Shown: positions 1-5,217 of the stretch, in pieces | How positions within the stretch are numbered: the stretch's first letter is position 1 | Layout: every line of letters begins with the position of its first letter | Assembly (NCBI GenBank): GCA_008297795.1 | Contig: VBQP01000054.1 | Span: forward strand, 1 to 5,383 | DNA from: Thermoplasmata archaeon | Lineage (GTDB): Archaea; Thermoplasmatota; E2; UBA202; DSCA01 | Reading direction: 5' to 3' | DNA length: 5,383 bases | Translations under genes and position numbers: made by a program | The notes under the pieces: model-generated | Database searches by the model: none | Seen by the model: the letters and a program-made list of their open reading frames with translations, nothing else | What the model was told of the DNA's origin: nothing

Positions 1-167
1 TGTCGGGAACTGACAGGGATACCCAGCTGTCAATGCAGGGGCTGTTTCCTGATGCAGTGGCAATGGTGATGGATCCATTCCATAAAGACGGTGTGCAGTT
101 TGGTTTTTTCAGGGCTGAAGGAAGGAAAGTGAAAGAGATTGATTTTGCTTATCTGGTGGAAAGATGA
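1..167 (+). CDS. JAMM/MPN-domain metalloprotease, C-terminal part
   Basis: Partial gene cut by the left edge; the reading frame uses codons from base 3 and ends with TGA at 165-167, leaving 54 residues. The first four residues are S-G-T-D, which fit the S-x-x-D end of the JAMM motif (E...HxH...SxxD) that coordinates catalytic zinc; the HxH would lie only about eight residues upstream, outside the window. The following stretch LFPDAVAMVMDPF is the typical strand after the motif in Mov34/MPN/PAD-1 proteins (xAVAxVxDPF), and the tail predicts mixed strand and helix as in the family. JAMM proteins are isopeptidases that remove ubiquitin-like modifiers or process their C-termini. The gene overlaps the E1-like gene by 4 bp (ATGA), supporting a shared pathway. 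The fold assignment is from recognised motifs; activity cannot be confirmed because half of the active site is outside the window. Confidence 0.85.
   Translation, partial: SGTDRDTQLSMQGLFPDAVAMVMDPFHKDGVQFGFFRAEGRKVKEIDFAYLVER
155..160 (+). promoter_or_regulatory. Shine-Dalgarno site of the E1-like gene
   Basis: GGTGGA lies three bases before the ATG at 164, inside the last codons of the JAMM gene. GGTG matches part of the archaeal anti-Shine-Dalgarno sequence. It supports 164 as the start and translational coupling to the upstream gene. Confidence 0.5.
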
Positions 168-868
168 AAACACCAAGGCACCTTATGATAAAAGGATGGG
201 ACGGTAAAAAATTCTCAGATACCACGGTTGTTATTGGTGGGGCAGGTGCTGTCGGTTCCCAGCTCGCCATAACACTCGCAAGGATAGGCATAGGGAAAAT
301 CATTGTAATCGATGCAGATATCCTTGAGGAGCACAACATAGCAAACCAGGCTTACACCAGAAAACACATGGGTATGAGTAAGGTTTCAGCGCTTAAGGAA
401 ATCATAGGGGAAATAGGCGACACAGAATTTGTTGGTGTGAGGGCATGGGTGCAGGATGTCAATTTTGAATTGCTGGATGCAGATATCATACTGGGATGCT
501 TTGACAATGTGGGCGCCAGGTTTTTCCTGAATATGATTGCAGTAACATCCGGGAAGCCATACATAGATGCAGGCGTTGAGGAGTTCAGCGGAAGTGTGAG
601 GGTTGTAATCCCCGGCAAAACACCCTGTCTGTCATGCTATCCTAGTCTGTTGGATACTAATAAGATAGTGGCAAGCTGCAGCACAGATTCCATACCATTT
701 GCATACTTCACTGCAAGCTATGCAGCAGCCCTCCAGGCAATGCAGGTTGTGAAAATTGTCCTTGATAAACCAGTGGATTCGTACACATTCTTTGATATTG
801 AAAGGGGAATGACAGACCACGTGGAGCTGAAGAGGAACGAAAACTGTGAGCTGTGTGGTGGAATATGA
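164..868 (+). CDS. E1-like (ThiF/MoeB/HesA family) adenylyltransferase
   Basis: A 234-aa protein of the E1-like superfamily, which adenylates the C-terminal glycine of ubiquitin-like or sulfur-carrier proteins. The nucleotide-binding glycine loop is G25-G26-A27-G28-A29-V30-G31, followed by the acidic pair D50/D52 and N58. K73 sits where MoeB has its conserved lysine. D114-N115 with R119 matches the MoeB DN-x-x-R segment carrying the catalytic aspartate. Two zinc-binding pairs, C155-x2-C158 and C228-x2-C231, are the classic four-cysteine site, and C172 is placed like the conserved cysteine of MoeB/ThiF. The segment usually reading NLxRQ is N58-I-A-N-Q62, so its arginine is missing. Length is close to minimal MoeB/ThiF; there is no fused E2, rhodanese or ubiquitin-like domain. 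It overlaps the JAMM gene and the next gene by 4 bp each. Whether it serves protein conjugation, sulfur transfer or another adenylation cannot be settled here. Confidence 0.92.
   Translation: MKTPRHLMIKGWDGKKFSDTTVVIGGAGAVGSQLAITLARIGIGKIIVIDADILEEHNIANQAYTRKHMGMSKVSALKEIIGEIGDTEFVGVRAWVQDVNFELLDADIILGCFDNVGARFFLNMIAVTSGKPYIDAGVEEFSGSVRVVIPGKTPCLSCYPSLLDTNKIVASCSTDSIPFAYFTASYAAALQAMQVVKIVLDKPVDSYTFFDIERGMTDHVELKRNENCELCGGI
857..861 (+). promoter_or_regulatory. Shine-Dalgarno site of the 70-aa membrane protein gene
   Basis: GGTGG lies three bases before the ATG at 865, with the same GGTGGAA context as the site before the E1-like gene. It overlaps any start at 853 and so favours 865, which also gives the ATGA overlap seen elsewhere in the operon. 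Confidence 0.5.
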
Positions 869-1077
869 GAAACAACATATTTCAGAACATGGAAAGGGCC
901 CTCTCATGGGTGTCTTACTGGCTGGCATACACGGGGGGATGGATAATAAGGCGCCCGAACAGGATTTTTTATGCAATCATCCTGGTTCTGTGCCTTGTAT
1001 TCCCTTTTACCGGATTCTTCATTTTACTGTGTTTGCTCTGCTGGTCATACTGGTCGCAGAGAGGTTACTATGGTTGA
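865..1077 (+). CDS. small membrane protein, 70 aa
   Basis: I do not recognise a family. The start at 865 is chosen because it gives an ATGA overlap with the E1-like stop and has GGTGG just upstream; an in-frame ATG at 853 would lie inside that site. Residues 10-28 form an aromatic-rich, possibly interfacial helix (several W and Y). A basic patch R29-R30-R33 precedes a strongly hydrophobic stretch at about 34-60, broken by P47-F-T-G50, so it is either one long membrane helix or a tight hairpin. The tail is short and aromatic (W-S-Q-R-G-Y-Y-G). By the positive-inside rule the N-terminal part is likely cytoplasmic. It lies in the same operon as a HerA/VirB4-like ATPase, so a membrane anchor or channel subunit comparable in size to small type IV secretion proteins is a reasonable inference, but no homology is claimed. 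Confidence 0.75.
   Translation: MRNNIFQNMERALSWVSYWLAYTGGWIIRRPNRIFYAIILVLCLVFPFTGFFILLCLLCWSYWSQRGYYG
1061..1065 (+). promoter_or_regulatory. Shine-Dalgarno site of the 66-aa membrane protein gene
   Basis: GAGGT lies four bases before the ATG at 1070. It decides this start over an in-frame ATG at 971, which would make the protein run through almost half of the preceding gene in another frame. Confidence 0.5.
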
Positions 1078-1270
1078 AGGGCAATCCATAATCGTACAGC
1101 CTCCCAGCGAACTGCAGGACATGGCGCTGATACTCTCCATAATACTGTGTTTTGTCCTTGTAACCCTGTCCATCTATTTTGCAGTGACAGGCTCAGCAAG
1201 CTCCGGCGCCTTCAGCCTCATCGGTGCAGCCTTCTTTGTGTTCGTAATATTTGCAATAAAGGGAAGATGA
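1070..1270 (+). CDS. small two-helix membrane protein, 66 aa
   Basis: No family recognised. The chosen start overlaps the upstream gene by 8 bp (ATGGTTGA) and has GAGGT at a good distance. An 18-residue hydrophilic N-terminus (ending PPSELQD) leads to a first membrane helix at about 18-39, a short turn rich in Gly and Ser (T40-G-S-A-S-S-G46), and a second helix at about 47-63, finishing with a basic K-G-R tail. This helical hairpin shape is like small pilin or channel components of conjugation systems, but that is a likeness of shape only. The stop overlaps the start of the ATPase gene by ATGA. With the 70-aa protein it provides two membrane partners directly upstream of the ATPase, which implies that the ATPase works at the membrane. 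Confidence 0.78.
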   Translation: MVEGQSIIVQPPSELQDMALILSIILCFVLVTLSIYFAVTGSASSGAFSLIGAAFFVFVIFAIKGR

Positions 1271-3651
1271 AAACCGTACAAAAGACATTCCGGATAACTG
1301 CAGTTGAAAATTTCAATCCCATGGAGTTTCTGAATGTGCTTTATAATTCCAACCTCAGCGCCAATCTCATCATAGAAATTGATGGCAGGACAAGGATATT
1401 CCTGACTCTTTCCGGTGCAGCATCTTTCATTGACAGGAGCGCTGAATTAAAGCTAAGCGCCTTTGAAAACCTTCTTGACGGGTGCAGCTTTGAGGAATGC
1501 GAGCAGCCCGGGATGCCTGAAGATGAGTTTGCCATCATCCATGTTCTCGGGGCGCCATCTCCCTCGGATTCACAGATGGAAAAACTTGTGACAAAACTAC
1601 TCGAAACAGACATCAGGTCCAGAATACTTGCCAGCGCAGAGCCCATGAATCTTGGCTTGTCCCTATCTTTTTACTCCGGTTTCTCCGTCGTTTTATCCCG
1701 GGGAGAGGATATAGAAAAGGATATCGCAACATTGCTTCCGTTGATAAAAAGCATATTCGGGGATTCAACCAGCCTGATAGTGGACAGGAAAAGGAAAGCA
1801 AGGCACAGCCTCAAAAAAATCATGGAAGGAAAGCGAATCCATACCACAATCATGGGCATTGAGCGCCTGTCCGTGTACTTCCATCTTCCCATGACCTACG
1901 GGATTGAGCCCGTAAAGAAAATGGATTTTCCGATGCCCACATCATCCTTTGAAGGCATGGATATCGGGAGGCTGGCAGAGTTCAGCATAGGGGAGATAGA
2001 AAAGGTCAGGTTGGAATCTTCAAGGCTGTTCGAGCACATGGCCATCTGGGGCGCAAGCGGCTCGGGAAAAACAACCTTCATCAAAAATTTGCTGGTGAAA
2101 CTCAGCCACACAGACGTAAAATTCTGCGTGATTGACTGGCACAACGAATACAGGGACATGGTAAAATCCCTCAATGAAAAACTCGGGGAGGATATCCTTG
2201 TATTCAATCCAATGATAACACCATTCTCTTTGAATTCCTTAGAAATACCCGAGGTCGAATACAGGGAAATAATTGTCTGGGAAAGGATAGAGAATTTTAT
2301 CTCCCTGATAAAGCAGATGTTCAGGCTGGGTGAAATCCAGGAAGGGAGGATAAGGAGGGCGCTGATCAGCCTTTACTCCACCACCAACACCCCAACCATC
2401 GGGGATCTGATAGAGGAACTGAAGGACAAGAAGATGGGCAGCCTTGTTTACAAGTTTGAAAAATTCACCAGCGGTTTTTATGGGAGGATATTCAATACCG
2501 AAAAATCTACCATCTCCATTGATGAACTGAAAAAGAAAAATGTGATATTTGAGCTGGGAGGGCTACCCAATGAGGTCAGGGTATTCTTTGTGTATGTCTT
2601 GCTGATTCTATGGTGGGACCAGCTCAGGCTTGGAGAGGTCTCGCCCCACGTTCTGGTGCTTGATGATTTCCAGAGATACAGCGAACATGTCGTCATAAGA
2701 AAGATGCTCTCAGAGGCAAGAAAATTCGGGCAGGGGCTGATATGCTCACATCAGGGGCCTTACCAGCTGTCAGAGATGATGAGGGCTGAGGTTGTGAGGA
2801 ATACTGCAACAAAGGTCATATTCAGGCAGGAGCAGACATGGGACAAATACATTGTCAGGGATGCGCTGGGCGGTCTGGACAAGGAGCAGCTTGTTAACCT
2901 CTCTTACCTTGACACGGGGGAGGCTATTGTTAAGCTTCCGTCTGTGAAGTTCCCCGCAAGGGTGAATACTTATCCCCCGCCTGAGAGCCATAAGCTGCAG
3001 GACCGGGAAGTCAGGGATGCGATGAAAAATTATGCGGAGGAGCTGCCTGAAAAAAGAGAGGCACCTGAAGAAAAGCAGCCGGTGGAAAAAGAATTTCTCG
3101 AAGAGGTTTACAAAAATCCTTATGCGCCACTCCCGGAAGTGGCAAAACATCTGGGGATGAAAACAAAGCGCTGTTATGAACTTAAGAAAAGGCTTGTCCG
3201 GACAGGATATCTGAAGGAGGAAAAGGTGAGGGTGGGAAGGGGCAGGCCAAGGAATGCCCTGAAGCTGACAGACAAAGGGCTGGAAGCTCTGGACAAAAGG
3301 GGGAAGAATCCTGCTCACCAAGGCGGTTCGGAGCACATTTTTCTGGAGAACAGGATAGCATCCATCCTCAGGAAGAACTGGACAGTAAGGATAGAGAGGG
3401 GCTGCGATGTCAGGGCTGAGAAGGATGGATACAAGGTTGCTGTCGAGGTGGAGACCGGAAAGACCAATGAGAAGGAGCAGGTGGTTTACAATGTCAAACG
3501 TGACCTGCGCTGGGCTGACAGAGTGGTGGTTGTATGCCCGAACAAAGATGCAAGGCTGGAAATAAACGAAAGGCTGGCAGGCATTGAGAAGGTTGTTGTC
3601 ATCACCTATTCCGAAGTCGATGATATGGAGGATTTTCTCGATGGAGCTTGA
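1267..3651 (+). CDS. HerA/VirB4-like ATPase with C-terminal winged helix and PD-(D/E)XK-like domain
   Basis: A 794-aa protein; the ATG at 1267 is chosen for its ATGA overlap, since the open frame upstream to 1147 only reads through the previous gene. Residues 1-250 form an N-terminal domain ending in L201-SVYFHLP208 and F228-EGMDIGRL236, resembling the segment before Walker A in VirB4/TraC-type conjugation ATPases. The HerA-type core has Walker A G262-ASGSGKT269, the D290-WHNEY295 segment (HerA DxxGEY), Walker B V462-LVLDD467, S482-EARKFG488, and the S494-H-Q496 sensor. Family knowledge makes this a hexameric DNA-pumping motor. A charged linker (about 590-608) leads to a winged helix at about 609-677 with wing R655-VGRGRPRN663 and helix LTDKGLEAL. 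Residues 686-794 look like a PD-(D/E)XK domain: E694, D714, then V-A-V-E727-V-E729-T-G-K732 and Q738. The Walker B acidic pair is D-D rather than the usual D-E. Likely role: membrane-associated DNA translocation coupled to DNA recognition or cleavage. Nuclease activity is inferred. Confidence 0.9.
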   Translation: MKTVQKTFRITAVENFNPMEFLNVLYNSNLSANLIIEIDGRTRIFLTLSGAASFIDRSAELKLSAFENLLDGCSFEECEQPGMPEDEFAIIHVLGAPSPSDSQMEKLVTKLLETDIRSRILASAEPMNLGLSLSFYSGFSVVLSRGEDIEKDIATLLPLIKSIFGDSTSLIVDRKRKARHSLKKIMEGKRIHTTIMGIERLSVYFHLPMTYGIEPVKKMDFPMPTSSFEGMDIGRLAEFSIGEIEKVRLESSRLFEHMAIWGASGSGKTTFIKNLLVKLSHTDVKFCVIDWHNEYRDMVKSLNEKLGEDILVFNPMITPFSLNSLEIPEVEYREIIVWERIENFISLIKQMFRLGEIQEGRIRRALISLYSTTNTPTIGDLIEELKDKKMGSLVYKFEKFTSGFYGRIFNTEKSTISIDELKKKNVIFELGGLPNEVRVFFVYVLLILWWDQLRLGEVSPHVLVLDDFQRYSEHVVIRKMLSEARKFGQGLICSHQGPYQLSEMMRAEVVRNTATKVIFRQEQTWDKYIVRDALGGLDKEQLVNLSYLDTGEAIVKLPSVKFPARVNTYPPPESHKLQDREVRDAMKNYAEELPEKREAPEEKQPVEKEFLEEVYKNPYAPLPEVAKHLGMKTKRCYELKKRLVRTGYLKEEKVRVGRGRPRNALKLTDKGLEALDKRGKNPAHQGGSEHIFLENRIASILRKNWTVRIERGCDVRAEKDGYKVAVEVETGKTNEKEQVVYNVKRDLRWADRVVVVCPNKDARLEINERLAGIEKVVVITYSEVDDMEDFLDGA
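3627..3632 (+). promoter_or_regulatory. Shine-Dalgarno site of the 123-aa protein gene
   Basis: GGAGGA inside the end of the ATPase gene, eight bases before the ATG at 3641. It is the strongest site in the operon and decides 3641 over the in-frame ATG at 3584. Confidence 0.6.
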
Positions 3652-4012
3652 CCTCTTTAAACTCTGGCTGTTCTGGGAGAAGTACAGCGCTGGGGATAGG
3701 TTAACCACCACAGGAATGAGAAAACTTGCCCTCCTGTGCGTAGGATGGAATGGCAAAAACAGGAAGAACACCTATCCGCCTTATCCCCTCTGGGACCAGC
3801 CGCAGGTTATCAGGGAAGTGGTAATCGCAATGCTGAGGACTCATATGATGGGGAGGGAGCTGGTTGATGAACTGATACTATGGAACAAATGCCTCGGAAA
3901 GTTATCAAAATCAGAGCCACCGAAAACGGAGAATGAAAGAAAGATGATGGGCAAAATAATAGAGGATATCTTTGACTTCATAGAGAAGGTTGATTCTCTG
4001 GATAAATCTTAG
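3641..4012 (+). CDS. uncharacterised 123-aa protein, last gene of the operon
   Basis: I do not recognise this protein. The start has GGAGGA at ideal spacing and overlaps the ATPase gene by 11 bp. The N-terminus is aromatic and probably helical (L5-FKLWLFWEKY15), followed by T-T-T-G-M-R-K-L, which could be a helix-turn-helix-like or cap region. A conserved-looking motif G35-WNGKNRKNTYPPYPLW51 sits in the middle, rich in Asn, Lys, Tyr and Pro. Then come amphipathic helices at about 53-88 and a Lys/Glu-rich helical tail at about 96-118. There is no signal peptide, no clear membrane helix and no cysteine pair. Its composition and codon use match the upstream genes, and the overlap argues for co-translation with the ATPase, so a soluble partner of that enzyme is the simplest guess. 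Confidence 0.78.
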   Translation: MELDLFKLWLFWEKYSAGDRLTTTGMRKLALLCVGWNGKNRKNTYPPYPLWDQPQVIREVVIAMLRTHMMGRELVDELILWNKCLGKLSKSEPPKTENERKMMGKIIEDIFDFIEKVDSLDKS

Positions 4013-4040
4013 CAATTTTCAGTTTGCAACCTACTCTCTG

Positions 4041-4059
4041 TTTTTAACGTTATTGTTTT
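4041..4059 (+). terminator. T-rich probable terminator after the operon
   Basis: Two T-tracts (TTTTT at 4041-4045 and TTTT at 4056-4059) flank the 8-bp palindrome TAACGTTA (4045-4052), about 30 bp after the last operon gene. T-rich tracts without a strong hairpin are typical archaeal terminators. The same AT-rich stretch could instead carry the promoter of the next gene, so the call is tentative. Confidence 0.4.
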
Positions 4060-4086
4060 CCGCCCCATAAAAATTCTGTGGTTTGT

Positions 4087-4449
4087 ATGGACGAAGATTT
4101 GAAGGAATTCGTTCTTGAATGCAAGTGTGGCGCCAGATACAGGTTTCAGGGCACAAGAAAAGACCTGGATGAATACCTGGATTCCATGACATGGATGTGC
4201 GATATCGGCAGGCACGTAGAGCTCGGAAGGAAAAGGGATTATCTATCAGTGGTTGAGGAGAGGGATGAGTTGAGCGGGGAACCAGAAATCGAACCCAAAA
4301 AAGAAAATGAATACACCATACCAGAGCTACAGGAAAAATTTGGCACAAGCCTTGAACATATCGGCTTTGGCATGTTCAGAGATCCGGATGGAAATATATG
4401 GGACTACAGACTCGGGAAAACTGGTGAGAGGCTCTACTCTAAGCATTGA
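4087..4449 (+). CDS. uncharacterised 120-aa protein with zinc-ribbon-like cysteines
   Basis: No named family recognised. Start at ATG 4087; a GTG three codons upstream (4078) is the alternative. Neither has a Shine-Dalgarno site, which fits a leaderless or nearly leaderless mRNA. The N-terminal half has C12-K-C14-G15-A-R-Y, then W36-M-C38-D-I-G-R-H43-V-E-L-G47, which looks like a small zinc-binding ribbon with C12, C14, C38 and H43 as candidate ligands. An acidic, charged linker (about 55-75) leads to a second compact region with Y76-T-I-P-E-L-Q-E-K-F and F97-RDPDGNIWDYRLG110. The protein is soluble and acidic. It stands on its own after the gap following the operon, so a functional tie to the E1/JAMM/ATPase genes is possible by proximity only. 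A nucleic-acid-binding or regulatory role is a guess from the zinc-like site. Confidence 0.75.
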   Translation: MDEDLKEFVLECKCGARYRFQGTRKDLDEYLDSMTWMCDIGRHVELGRKRDYLSVVEERDELSGEPEIEPKKENEYTIPELQEKFGTSLEHIGFGMFRDPDGNIWDYRLGKTGERLYSKH

Positions 4450-4500
4450 TTTTTCTTCCCGAAATTTCTTTTTATTTCCCGCCTAAACTATTTTTTATTG
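4449..4500 (+). terminator. multiple T-tracts after the zinc-ribbon gene
   Basis: Directly after the TGA at 4447-4449 come several T-tracts: TTTTT at 4450-4454, TTTTT at 4469-4473 with TTT on both sides, and TTTTTT around 4491-4496. A series of T-tracts on the coding strand is the normal archaeal terminator form. No hairpin is needed or seen here. Confidence 0.5.
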
Positions 4501-4520
4501 CAAAAACGGTTTTTCTTCCC
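4450..4520 (+). repeat. direct repeat TTTTTCTTCCC, two exact copies plus one variant
   Basis: The 11-mer TTTTTCTTCCC occurs at 4450-4460 and again at 4510-4520, exactly 60 bp apart. A variant, TTTTTATTTCCC, lies between them at 4469-4480. The copies occur in the gap between two plus-strand genes. They may simply be pyrimidine-rich terminator signals. Confidence 0.6.
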
Positions 4521-4533
4521 AGCCCTATGGGAA
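4516..4533. repeat. small hairpin TTCCCA / TGGGAA
   Basis: TTCCCA (4516-4521) and TGGGAA (4528-4533) are perfect inverted repeats around the 6-base loop GCCCTA. The left arm lies in the second copy of the TTTTTCTTCCC repeat. No T-run follows the stem on either strand, so it is not a classic terminator. Confidence 0.45.
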
Positions 4534-4561
4534 AGAGAATAAAATAAAAATAAATAGAATA

Positions 4562-4587
4562 GTTGATATAAGAAAGTAATTTATTAA
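4562..4587 (+). promoter_or_regulatory. probable TATA-box region of the cyclotransferase-like gene
   Basis: Two TATA-like candidates lie in this AT-rich stretch: TGATATAAG (4564-4572) and TTTATTAA (4580-4587). The first would place transcription start about 25 bp downstream, near 4595, leaving a short leader that contains the Shine-Dalgarno site at 4611; it is therefore preferred. The second would start the mRNA almost at that site. Confidence 0.4.
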
Positions 4588-4610
4588 GATTACAAATCCA
4601 TTTAATAGTA

Positions 4611-4616
4611 GAGGGA
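4611..4616 (+). promoter_or_regulatory. Shine-Dalgarno site of the cyclotransferase-like gene
   Basis: GAGGGA lies five bases before the ATG at 4622 and supports that start. The gene is therefore translated from a leadered mRNA, unlike the zinc-ribbon gene before it. Confidence 0.55.
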
Positions 4617-4621
4617 TCAAA

Positions 4622-5215
4622 ATGACAATTGGTATTTTGGCTTATGGCTCCCTGATAGGGAACCCAGGGAATGAGATTAAAAATGCGACCGAGAATCGCA
4701 TACGGAATGTAAAAACCCCGTTCAAAGTGGAATTTGCACGCAGCAGCACAGGTCGTGATGGCGCTCCCACACTCATCCCGGTTGAGGATGGCGGAGCATA
4801 TGTCAATGCTGTCATTTTCGTGCTGAAAGAACATGTGACAGAAAAAGAAGCAAAGGATATGCTGTACCGTAGGGAGATGAATAAAGTTGGAAGCCAGAGC
4901 GAATATAGCCCGCCTGAAAACCCAGGTCCAAACAATGTGCTGGTAGAGGAGGTAGATGATTTCTATGGGGTAGATAAAGTGTTCTACACAAAAATTGGGG
5001 CAAACATAGATGACTTGACACCACAGGATCTTGCAAAGTTGGCAATAGAAAGTGCTAAGGAAGGTGCTGAGAAAAGGGATGGGATAAGTTACTTGATTAA
5101 TGCAAAAAAGAACGGGGTAAGAACTCCACTGATGCCTGAGTATGAGAAAGAAATACTTCGGCAAACAGGAACCCAAAGTCTTGAAGAGGCTTGGGAAACA
5201 CTAGTGCATCATTAA
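4622..5215 (+). CDS. gamma-glutamylcyclotransferase-fold (GGCT/AIG2-like) protein
   Basis: A 197-aa soluble protein. The N-terminus carries the family signature I5-LAYGSL11 (the [YF]GSL loop that binds the gamma-glutamyl group), and E85 in Y82-R-R-E-M lies where the family has its catalytic glutamate. The segment from R40 (RSSTGRDGAPTLIP) and N62-AVIFVL fits the beta-barrel strands between them. The C-terminal part has D153-GISYL158 and G165-VRTPLMPEYEKEIL179, which I recall as a tail common to a subgroup of uncharacterised family members. Enzymes of this fold release 5-oxoproline from gamma-glutamyl amino acids, glutathione or gamma-glutamylamines. The exact substrate cannot be read here. 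The gene has its own promoter-like region and Shine-Dalgarno site after a 172-bp gap and is probably a single-gene unit. It converges with the minus-strand gene at 5241-5383. Confidence 0.85.
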   Translation: MTIGILAYGSLIGNPGNEIKNATENRIRNVKTPFKVEFARSSTGRDGAPTLIPVEDGGAYVNAVIFVLKEHVTEKEAKDMLYRREMNKVGSQSEYSPPENPGPNNVLVEEVDDFYGVDKVFYTKIGANIDDLTPQDLAKLAIESAKEGAEKRDGISYLINAKKNGVRTPLMPEYEKEILRQTGTQSLEEAWETLVHH

Positions 5216-5217
5216 AT

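Noticed and set aside
857..868. E1-like protein as its own modifier because it ends in G-G-I
   Set aside because: The two glycines directly follow the last zinc-binding cysteine pair, a usual place for glycines, and the protein is not a beta-grasp fold.
632..976. Minus-strand open frame opposite the E1-like and first membrane-protein genes
   Set aside because: It is antisense to the E1 zinc-site region, where the plus-strand protein has conserved cysteines and a normal length.
1147..1266. N-terminal extension of the ATPase to an ATG at 1147
   Set aside because: The 40 extra residues are a frame-shifted reading of the 66-aa membrane protein gene (cysteine- and arginine-rich), and ATG 1267 gives the ATGA junction used elsewhere in this operon.
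2770..3771. Long minus-strand open frame of 333 codons opposite the ATPase gene
   Set aside because: It lies opposite well-supported ATPase motifs and the winged helix, its translation is a low-complexity mix of F, L, P, S and H typical of antisense frames, and it has no start signal.
4383..4425. DPDGN in the zinc-ribbon protein as a glyoxalase/dioxygenase motif
   Set aside because: The protein is too short and lacks the paired beta-alpha-beta-beta-beta units and metal ligands of that superfamily; the match is a few residues only.
4516..4540. Hairpin as a rho-independent terminator
   Set aside because: The T-run is before, not after, the stem on the plus strand, and on the minus strand the stem is followed by A residues.
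4472..5176. Minus-strand open frame of 234 codons opposite the cyclotransferase-like gene
   Set aside because: The plus-strand gene has clear family motifs and a Shine-Dalgarno site, while the antisense product is rich in C, H, F and I without any recognisable domain.
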